From Colwellia sp. 75C3 (lineage in GTDB: Bacteria > Pseudomonadota > Gammaproteobacteria > Enterobacterales > Alteromonadaceae), in assembly GCF_002836255.1 (NCBI RefSeq), contig NZ_PJAU01000032.1, forward strand, positions 62,001 through 126,000: a DNA stretch of 64,000 nt, in the 5' to 3' direction. Positions 1 through 6,737 of this stretch are shown here, in pieces. The notes beneath the pieces are model-generated. The model searched no databases, was not told the origin of the DNA, and worked only from the letters and a program-made list of their open reading frames with translations. The translations under genes were made by a program, and so were the position numbers. Within the stretch, counting starts at the first letter, position 1, and every line of letters starts with the position of its first letter.

Positions 1-466
1 ACACAAAGCCCTGCGTTAAGTCTGCCAATATTTTGGTTTGTTGCTGCAAATAGGCCGTTGCTTTATCCTGGCTAAATAAGCTATTACCTTGCTGCTGTTG
101 TACCCTATTATCATCAACGTCCAGTGCTAAACTCGGTTTGTCCTGCTGATTATTCCCACTTGGGTCGACATCATTTATCAAATAAAACGGTTGGCTTTGT
201 ATTTTTAACGGTAAATAACATTTACGCCATAAACCACTGCTTTGATAAATGTTTTCATCAACCGTTAAGCCAAATAACGCCATGGGTTGAAATTGTCCGG
301 TGTCACTGTCTTTACAGAGAAATATCGGATAATACTGGGCAACCTCAGCAAACTCTTGCAAAACGATATGGCTCATATGAACATTGGCATTATTTGCCAA
401 TACACCATCAACTAATACCTTGCTGTGTTTATGTTTTTCACTGCTAACTTTCTCTAATTTACCCAT
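1..466 (-). CDS. SapC family protein (N-terminal part, truncated by window edge)
   Basis: The reverse-strand frame is open from an ATG at 464-466 to position 1 (155 codons, no stop), so the 3' end lies outside the window. The translation carries SapC-family features: YYPIFLCKDSDTGQFQPMAL near residues 48-67, then LFGL, LWRKCYLPL and QPFYLI. Proteins of this family in Alteromonadales and Caulobacterales are commonly encoded beside TonB-dependent receptors and tryptophan-halogenase-like proteins, as here, where the halogenase-like gene ends 64 bp upstream on the same strand. The biochemical role of this SapC type is not established; the name does not prove peptide transport. It is probably the last or next-to-last gene of the transcription unit that includes the halogenase. 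Identification of the family is confident, function is not. Confidence 0.85.
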   Translation of the reverse strand, partial: MGKLEKVSSEKHKHSKVLVDGVLANNANVHMSHIVLQEFAEVAQYYPIFLCKDSDTGQFQPMALFGLTVDENIYQSSGLWRKCYLPLKIQSQPFYLINDVDPSGNNQQDKPSLALDVDDNRVQQQQGNSLFSQDKATAYLQQQTKILADLTQGFV

Positions 467-530
467 TATCGACCCCACTATTTTTATTATTCTGCTTCCC
501 TGAAATCAAACTGTAACTTCATGATAGAAG

Positions 531-2126
531 TTATACTTTGCTAAAACCAAACTGCGCTATTTTTTCGATTAACTCTCGATTACTCGGCAATGCAGCGGAG
601 TATTTTACGGTGATTTTTTCATTTTCCGCAAACATACGTTGCGCCAGATTTTGCTCTTTTTCATCTTTTTCACTATTTGATTGCGTGAATTCATAATCCA
701 TACCGTACAGCACATATTGGTAACTTGCTGCCGAGAAAACTTCACGTTTCTGGCTAAAGTCATACTCCGATGGCGAACGATGCTTCCATAAGGTCATCAA
801 TTCTTGCAAGCTTTCAGGAATGGTTTCTGGGTCTTTGTTATCACGCCAAAAAGCCGTATCTTCACGTTTACTGGCAATGTAATGCAGCTTCAGAAAATCA
901 ATTATGCGATCCCAGTTATAACTGAATCGTTCGTTGTAATGCTTGGCAACAATGTCCATACATTCTCTATTGGCGGGTAACTGCTCACTGATAGTCGTAG
1001 CGGCAAGTTCAATCATTACCAATGCAGAGGCCTCTAGTGGCTCTAAAAATCCGGCAGACATTCCAACAGCAACACAATTATTAACCCAAAACTTTTCTCT
1101 AATACCGGGATTAATATCTATTTTTCTAAACGTTAGATCTTCGCTCTTTTCGCCAATAGAAGATTTTAAATATTTACGCAGTGCATTTTCAGCATCACCT
1201 TGAGAAGTATGTTTACTTGAATAAACATGACCGACACCTCGGCGTGACGGCAAACCTATATCCCAGATCCAACCGGCGTCTTGAGCCGTTGATATGGTGT
1301 GAGAAGCAATAGCATCATCGCCCTTTTCATAAGGTATTTGTACTGCCAGTGCCGTATCAATAAATAGCACATCTTTTTTGCTAATAAGCGGTACTTGAAA
1401 ATGTTTGCCAATAAGTAAGGAGGAAAATCCCGTGCAATCAACAAATAAGTCACCTGAGATATCGCCATGATTATTAGTGTTAACACTCGCAATATCGCCA
1501 GAATCTGTACTGTTGATGGTGCCAACATGATCGCTAACATACTCAACACCAAGTTTGTTTATACAATGCGATTTTAAAAATGCTGCAAACTTTCCTGCAT
1601 CCAAATGATAAGCATAGTTAGCGATTGCGGCGTATTCAGGTGAGGTTATTAATTTTGGCGCTAAGCCGTTTTCGCACAACTGCTCTTGAAAACACACTGC
1701 TGCTGAAAATGATTTTGGTTGGCTGCTTTGTTCGCTATTTTGAGAGTTGCTTGGCTGTTGATTATTTTGTTGCCAATATTTAAATAAATCAATATCAAAA
1801 TAGCCCTGAGGAAGTACTAAAGGGTGATAATAAAAATCATCTTCATCACCCGTCACCCATTTGGCAAACTTAGCGCCTTGTTTAAAGCTAACATCACATT
1901 CACGCATGAAGTCAGTTTCAGACACGCCCATTTTTTGTAAGGTACCTCGCATGGTCGGCCAAGTACCCTCACCTACGCCAATGATATTGACATCGGGTGA
2001 CTCTATTAGGGTAACTTTTACTCCTTGCGCTGACTTACTATTATGCATTGCAGCAATGCGACCTGCGGTGATCCACCCGGCACTGCCACCACCAACAATA
2101 ACAACATGTTTTAATGATTTAGACAT
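531..2126 (-). CDS. Flavin-dependent tryptophan-halogenase family protein
   Basis: This is a 531-residue FAD-dependent protein of the PrnA/RebH fold. The N-terminus has the dinucleotide motif GGGSAGW (residues 12-18). The active-site lysine of halogenases lies in SFKQGAKF (Lys82, matching PrnA Lys79), and the acidic residue near the chloride site lies in LEPLEAS (Glu365). The signature WxWxIP appears as WIWDIG (residues 286-291), so the final proline is glycine. A Gln/Ser/Asn-rich insertion sits around residues 119-139. A purine-rich ribosome site (AAGAGAA) precedes the ATG. The gene follows nhaC by 41 bp and precedes sapC. Family members next to TonB receptors and SapC lack a proven natural-product role. 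I infer a redox or halogenation step acting on an imported compound, with substrate unknown. Confidence 0.85.
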   Translation of the reverse strand: MSKSLKHVVIVGGGSAGWITAGRIAAMHNSKSAQGVKVTLIESPDVNIIGVGEGTWPTMRGTLQKMGVSETDFMRECDVSFKQGAKFAKWVTGDEDDFYYHPLVLPQGYFDIDLFKYWQQNNQQPSNSQNSEQSSQPKSFSAAVCFQEQLCENGLAPKLITSPEYAAIANYAYHLDAGKFAAFLKSHCINKLGVEYVSDHVGTINSTDSGDIASVNTNNHGDISGDLFVDCTGFSSLLIGKHFQVPLISKKDVLFIDTALAVQIPYEKGDDAIASHTISTAQDAGWIWDIGLPSRRGVGHVYSSKHTSQGDAENALRKYLKSSIGEKSEDLTFRKIDINPGIREKFWVNNCVAVGMSAGFLEPLEASALVMIELAATTISEQLPANRECMDIVAKHYNERFSYNWDRIIDFLKLHYIASKREDTAFWRDNKDPETIPESLQELMTLWKHRSPSEYDFSQKREVFSAASYQYVLYGMDYEFTQSNSEKDEKEQNLAQRMFAENEKITVKYSAALPSNRELIEKIAQFGFSKV

Positions 2127-2167
2127 AATATTCTCTTCTTTTTTAATGCATATTTTTTAATAGTTAA

Positions 2168-3712
2168 TTAAGTTGCTTTGTTTACTGATGGACTTAACTC
2201 TGCAGAGCTTAACGCTGAAGAACTATTCACTGCTGTGCTATCAGGTGATTTAATTATCAAAGACTTCACTTTAAAGCCCGCAAATGCACAGATAATTCCG
2301 ATAATCGGCGATAGCCAATTAAAGAAACAAAATACCGCGTAGTCCAAGGGGTTTATCAGTAATACCGATTGCATATAAGCACCACAGGTATTCCAAGGAA
2401 TCAATGGTGACGTTACTGTGCCACCGTCTTCTAGCGCCCGTGATAAGTTTTCTGGCGCTAACGAATGTCGTTTATATTCTTCTTTAAACATACGTCCGGG
2501 CATAACAATTGCGATATATTGATCAGCGGCAATACAGTTAGTACCAAAAGCCGTCACTATCGTAGTTGAAATCAATGAGCCAACACTATTGGTCACGCCC
2601 ATTAAGCTTTCAACAACACGCTTTAATAAACCGACTTTTTCCATTATTGAGCCAAAAGTCATCGCTGATATGATTAACCAAATGGTATTAAGCATTGAGC
2701 CCATGCCACCGCCACTTAATAAGTTATCAACGACTTTATTTCCAGTATCGAGTGATACACCTGCGAACATAACTTGCCACACCACCATAATATTGGCTTC
2801 GACTGCCGATAGACCGTCATTGGCATAAGACATAATAAGGTCTTGTTGAAATAATACTGCCCATACTGCGCCAGCAATAGCACCAATACCGATAGCAGGA
2901 AACGCCGGCATTTTGTTAACCGCTAACAGTAGCGTGATAGCCAAAGGAAGTAGTAAATACCAAGCGATAAAAAATTCACTTTCTAAACTTACTAGCAGTT
3001 GTTCAATTTCAGTATTCGATACTTGCCCGGTGTTATTTAAGCCGAGAAAGAAAAATAGTATCAAAGTAATGACAAAACTGGGTACCGTACTCCACATCAT
3101 ATGTTTAATGTGAACAAATAATTCAGTACCAGCAATAGCTGGCGCAAGATTGGTGGTATCAGATAACGGTGAGAGTTTGTCACCAAAATAAGCGCCGCTG
3201 ATAATTGCTCCAGCGGTCATGGGACCTGAAGCGCCAATGCCAGAAGAAACGCCCATTAACGCTACACCAATAGTGGCAGCTACCGTCCAACTACTGCCAA
3301 TGCATAAGGCGACTAATGCACAAATAATGCAGCAACAAATATAAAAGTACTGGGGATTTAGAATTTGCAGACCAAAATAGATCATCGTAGGTACTGTGCC
3401 TGCCAGCAACCAAGTGCCTATTAGCGAGCCTACCGCTAATAAAATTAAAATAGCACCCAAAGTTAAGCTAATACCTTTAACAATGCCCTCTTCAATCTCA
3501 TGCCGTTGATAGCCATTTTTTAAACCAATGATGCAAGCAATACCCGCGCATAACATCAATGCTATTTGGTTAGGTCCTGATGACGAATCATCGCCAAAAA
3601 AATAAACCGCGAGAAAGAGTAAAAAAAGTAAAATAACAATGGGAAATAAAGCATCAAATAATGTTGGTTTTTGTTTTTCTTTTATCATATTCATCTCGCC
3701 TTTTATTTTCAT
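2168..3712 (-). CDS. nhaC: NhaC family Na+/H+ antiporter-type transporter
   Basis: This 514-residue integral membrane protein has about 11-12 hydrophobic segments and NhaC-family features, including a glycine-rich stretch SGAYFGDKLSPLSDTTNLAP around residues 172-191, characteristic of the ion-transporter superfamily. NhaC proteins exchange Na+ for protons; several relatives exchange organic solutes (malate/lactate, amino acids). The position between saccharopine dehydrogenases and the halogenase makes an organic-substrate role plausible. The start is ambiguous: ATGs occur at codons 1, 7 and 9, and the purine-rich stretch AAAGGCGAG directly precedes codon 7, so codon 9 would have the better spacing. 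It is the first gene of a likely three-gene unit with the halogenase and sapC, preceded by a repeat-filled intergenic region. Confidence 0.85.
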   Translation of the reverse strand: MKIKGEMNMIKEKQKPTLFDALFPIVILLFLLFLAVYFFGDDSSSGPNQIALMLCAGIACIIGLKNGYQRHEIEEGIVKGISLTLGAILILLAVGSLIGTWLLAGTVPTMIYFGLQILNPQYFYICCCIICALVALCIGSSWTVAATIGVALMGVSSGIGASGPMTAGAIISGAYFGDKLSPLSDTTNLAPAIAGTELFVHIKHMMWSTVPSFVITLILFFFLGLNNTGQVSNTEIEQLLVSLESEFFIAWYLLLPLAITLLLAVNKMPAFPAIGIGAIAGAVWAVLFQQDLIMSYANDGLSAVEANIMVVWQVMFAGVSLDTGNKVVDNLLSGGGMGSMLNTIWLIISAMTFGSIMEKVGLLKRVVESLMGVTNSVGSLISTTIVTAFGTNCIAADQYIAIVMPGRMFKEEYKRHSLAPENLSRALEDGGTVTSPLIPWNTCGAYMQSVLLINPLDYAVFCFFNWLSPIIGIICAFAGFKVKSLIIKSPDSTAVNSSSALSSAELSPSVNKAT

Positions 3713-3744
3713 GCCTATGTGGTTAACTCAAGAGTGTTCTGTAA

Positions 3745-4105
3745 CCTTATCTTCGAAGTCTCTGATCGTAACGTCGCATGGATACTACTTACTAGACAAT
3801 ACAAGACGCATATTGTCCTGATCCATTAACTTATTACAAACTGGATCCCCGATTAATACACCACGGGGATGACGTCTGAGAGTACGATGCATAGTCGCTG
3901 CTATAACGTCATCTTCGAAGTCTCTGATCGAAGATCCATTAACTTTTTACAAACTGGCCCCCGATTAATACACCACGAGAGTAATATCTGAGAGTCCTCT
4001 GCATAGTCGCTGCTGTAACGTCACCTTCGAAGTCTCTGATCGAAACGTCGCATGGATGCTACTTATTAGACAATGCAGGACGCATATTGTCCTGATCCAT
4101 CATTT
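3745..4105. repeat. Degenerate repeat block with TCTTCGAAGTCTCTGATCG core
   Basis: The spacer between the saccharopine operon and nhaC contains three copies of a core reading TCTTCGAAGTCTCTGATCG or a one-base variant (about 3750, 3912 and 4024). Two flanking modules are also repeated: GTCGCATGGAT...ACGCATATTGTCCTGATCCAT (at about 3772 and 4047, not contiguous as written) and ACAAACTGG...CCGATTAATACACCACG (about 3837 and 3951). The middle copy contains CGTCATCTTCGAAG followed by TCGAAGATCCATT, the same core as the array at 33297-33690. No coding potential is seen. Confidence 0.7.
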
Positions 4106-4149
4106 TAACTACATGTCTTTGTAGTTAACTCAAGTACTACAAACAAAAA

Positions 4150-4175
4150 CGGCGATTAAATAAATTTAATCGCCG
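4150..4175 (-). terminator. Rho-independent terminator of the saccharopine operon
   Basis: A perfect inverted repeat (arms CGGCGATTAAA and TTTAATCGCCG, 4-nt loop) lies 12 bp after the stop of the gene at 4187-5347. On the minus strand it is followed by TTTTTGTTTG, a usable U-tract. Confidence 0.85.
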
Positions 4176-4186
4176 GATGTTTTACT

Positions 4187-5347
4187 CTATTTAGTTACAT
4201 GATTATGATGACCAATTGACTCACCATGACCCGTTAGTGCCGATAACCATTTATCAATTTGTTCCGGCTTATCCGGAGCAGCACTAACACCTGGTGCGAT
4301 TTCATTATTAAGTACTGACTCAATAGCTAAACTCACTGTCAACGACACTAAACGCGCCATTGCTTGTCCTTGTGCGTTTCCTTTGCTGTCTAGGTGATAA
4401 CTTTGATGCCAAACAACCTTACCTTCTTTACGTGCTTCTAACTCTACGCACATAACAACACGGTCAGGTTCGTTTTCGCCATAAAGATATTTCTGCTCAA
4501 GATCTTTACTAATTTCAAGTAAACGTGCATCGCCACTAGCGCCTTCTAACGTTGCAATTTCATCAAACAATGGCTGCCACGCTGTTGACCAACCATTTAA
4601 ACGTAACGTACCACGAACGAATTCCTGCACATCCCAATCATCTTGAAAGTTATACTGCTTGATGAATGGTAGTGAATCTCTGTTCGGGTAAGCTTGAAAC
4701 GTTTCGCTATGATCAGCTAACTGCGCTTGATACTCGCTTAATGCTTCCCATGGCGCATTAGACGTTTTAGCAACGCCATTTTCTTGCCATTTAGCTTTCG
4801 AACGTAATGCTTTCAACACGCCTAATGGTGACCAACTGAACTTGTATCTAAAATCATTGGCAACTTTAGGAAAACCGCCACAATATGAGCGAAAATAATG
4901 TTGGTTATCAGGAGAAAATTGCTCACTGTTTTGGTAACTATCAACCAATAAGTGCGCTAATAAATGATCAATACCTGGATCTAAACCCACTTCATTAACG
5001 AAACATAGGTTTAAGTCTTTTGCTTGTGAATCTAGTTCAGCCATATCTGGTGCTATATAACTACTAGAAACAAAGTGAGCTTCATGCGCTAAACAAAACT
5101 TAGCTACAGTTAAATGCAACGTTGCTGGCAGCATTGAAACAAGTACATCGCCTTTTTTAACCGTATCGGCTAACGCATCCCAATCTAACTGACGAACATC
5201 AACGTCAACAGCATCATTTTTAAGTGCTTGCTCTGCTTTAGGTAAGCTACGGTTCCAAACAATAAGGGGGGTTTCTTTTTTTGCTAATTCGATAATACCA
5301 GGTACTGCCGATAGTCCGGCGCCTAGCCAATGTATAGTATTTGTCAT
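4187..5347 (-). CDS. Saccharopine dehydrogenase family protein (LYS9-like reductase)
   Basis: This 386-residue protein starts with a Rossmann motif (IHWLGAGLSAVPG, residues 5-17) and matches the saccharopine reductase/dehydrogenase family, including NEVGLDPGIDHLLA near residues 118-131 and CGGFPK near 156-161. Enzymes of this type interconvert saccharopine with glutamate and 2-aminoadipate semialdehyde. The upstream neighbour on the same strand is the lysine-forming type saccharopine dehydrogenase, so the pair would carry the two saccharopine half-reactions, most simply for lysine degradation since gammaproteobacteria make lysine by the DAP route. The RBS AAGGAAG sits correctly before the ATG. 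A terminator hairpin follows at 4150-4175. The C-terminus is His-rich (GHHNHV), of unknown importance. Confidence 0.8.
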   Translation of the reverse strand: MTNTIHWLGAGLSAVPGIIELAKKETPLIVWNRSLPKAEQALKNDAVDVDVRQLDWDALADTVKKGDVLVSMLPATLHLTVAKFCLAHEAHFVSSSYIAPDMAELDSQAKDLNLCFVNEVGLDPGIDHLLAHLLVDSYQNSEQFSPDNQHYFRSYCGGFPKVANDFRYKFSWSPLGVLKALRSKAKWQENGVAKTSNAPWEALSEYQAQLADHSETFQAYPNRDSLPFIKQYNFQDDWDVQEFVRGTLRLNGWSTAWQPLFDEIATLEGASGDARLLEISKDLEQKYLYGENEPDRVVMCVELEARKEGKVVWHQSYHLDSKGNAQGQAMARLVSLTVSLAIESVLNNEIAPGVSAAPDKPEQIDKWLSALTGHGESIGHHNHVTK

Positions 5348-5432
5348 GTTCTTCCTTTATAGATTAATATACCAATTGAACTAATTAAGTGATCATTTTC
5401 AAATGGCCTAAATATCCAATAACTTCGTTGCT

Positions 5433-5474
5433 TTCAATCCCAATAGCCCGCTATTGGTCAATCAAGCGCCTTGT
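5433..5474. repeat. Dispersed hairpin repeat, copy 1
   Basis: The stretch TCAATCCCAATAGCCCGCTA continuing to GCGCCTTG contains a perfect hairpin (CAATAGC, 2-nt loop, GCTATTG; 5441-5456). A near-identical copy lies at 57535-57576 in an unrelated intergenic region, so it is a dispersed element. It sits between the two saccharopine dehydrogenase genes. Confidence 0.75.
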
Positions 5475-5517
5475 TCTTGAACATTTATTCTCATTGAATT
5501 CTGTAACATTAATTAAT

Positions 5518-6585
5518 TCAAATGGTATTAGTTTTGCTATTAAATAGAGCGAGTGCTGTAGGCCAAACGCCTTGAGATTTATCATCAAGCGTTAATAAAT
5601 GCGTTAATAATTGTTCGCCATAATCTTCACTACTCTCTTTAGGTAAAAGAGAAGGCAGATGATCAATAGCAATAAGGTCAAGCACCTTAGTGTGATCAAT
5701 ACGTAAACATGGCGTTTTGAATGTGGTGCATTGCTGATAAATAGGTAATGGGTTGTAGCTACCATAAGGGTCGCAACTAACATCAACAATGACAGAGAGT
5801 TTTCTATCTGGCTTACTCAGTAATTCACTGGTGATAAATGGCGGTAAATCTTGATTGATTAAAACACAATTAATAAATATGTCGGCTTGGTTAATTTCAA
5901 CAAAAGGACCGCCCTTTTTAGTTTCTGCCATGTCCCATTCAAGCACATCAAGTGACAGCGCTTTAGCTAAATCTGCCGCCCCTTTACCACTACGTCCTTT
6001 AGCACCAATCACTAATAAGGTAGGCTGACCTTCAACCTTATTTAGCGCTTGCTCAAGGTCTACAAGTAATTGCTGTTTGTCTTTATAAGATGAAATATCA
6101 GCGAGTGGTGGATCAATACTTAACTGTTGATTTACCCATGCTAGTACCGACAATGCCGCGCCAGCAAAACCAGCCCAATAACCAAAAGCTGCAATTCTTC
6201 GTTGTTGTGCGTCTACTAAATATTCTAAATCAAACAACTCGCCGCCGCCGCGGGTAAAGCGCGATAATAAGGCTTGCCATCCCGCTTGTTCTTTATAAGC
6301 GTGAGCAAAATAAATGTGTTGATGAATAAGCGGAAAATTATCTTCAGGTAGTTCTTTTAAGCCTAATATAATGGCCTCTTTAGGCGCATCAACCCAACTA
6401 CCTTCAGCAACTAATTCAACATCGACTTGTCGGTATAGTTCTTGAGAGAAAATATTTTGAGATGAACATTCTACCGTTACCTTAAATCCAGCTTCAATCA
6501 ATGCTTTTGCACCTTTAGGTGACAATGCGGTACGTTGTTCATGGGGCTTTGTTTCTGCTCTAAGCCAAATGTGTGCCTTATTCAT
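5518..6585 (-). CDS. Saccharopine dehydrogenase (NAD+, L-lysine-forming type)
   Basis: This 355-residue protein resembles yeast LYS1-type saccharopine dehydrogenase and the alanine dehydrogenase/PntA fold. The N-terminus IWLRAETKPHEQRTALSP has the conserved Arg-x-Glu-x-Lys and Glu-x-Arg segments that bind substrate, LGLKELP and HIYFAHAYKEQ follow at about 94-115, and LLVIGAKGRSGKGA (about 191-204) is the nucleotide-binding turn. It interconverts lysine plus 2-oxoglutarate with saccharopine. It lies 170 bp upstream of the LYS9-like gene on the same strand, the gap holding a dispersed hairpin, and 152 bp downstream of the TonB-dependent receptor. Together the genes suggest intake and catabolism of lysine or a lysine-containing compound. 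The direction of the reaction cannot be read from sequence. Confidence 0.85.
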   Translation of the reverse strand: MNKAHIWLRAETKPHEQRTALSPKGAKALIEAGFKVTVECSSQNIFSQELYRQVDVELVAEGSWVDAPKEAIILGLKELPEDNFPLIHQHIYFAHAYKEQAGWQALLSRFTRGGGELFDLEYLVDAQQRRIAAFGYWAGFAGAALSVLAWVNQQLSIDPPLADISSYKDKQQLLVDLEQALNKVEGQPTLLVIGAKGRSGKGAADLAKALSLDVLEWDMAETKKGGPFVEINQADIFINCVLINQDLPPFITSELLSKPDRKLSVIVDVSCDPYGSYNPLPIYQQCTTFKTPCLRIDHTKVLDLIAIDHLPSLLPKESSEDYGEQLLTHLLTLDDKSQGVWPTALALFNSKTNTI

Positions 6586-6737
6586 AATATATATTTTCAG
6601 TTATTAATATCAAACGGATTAATGTGTTGATGTATTAATGTATTGACCCGATTGGTATAAGTTAAAAAGAAACGTTAATCCGCCATAGCAAAATTAACGT
6701 CCATGAGATTCAGCAAATCCCTTTGCCTTTTAAAAGA

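Noticed and set aside
124-447. Plus-strand 107-codon frame
   Set aside because: Antisense to the well-supported SapC gene.
531-2126. Halogenase as part of a natural-product gene cluster
   Set aside because: No NRPS, PKS or flavin-reductase gene is adjacent; neighbours fit nutrient uptake.
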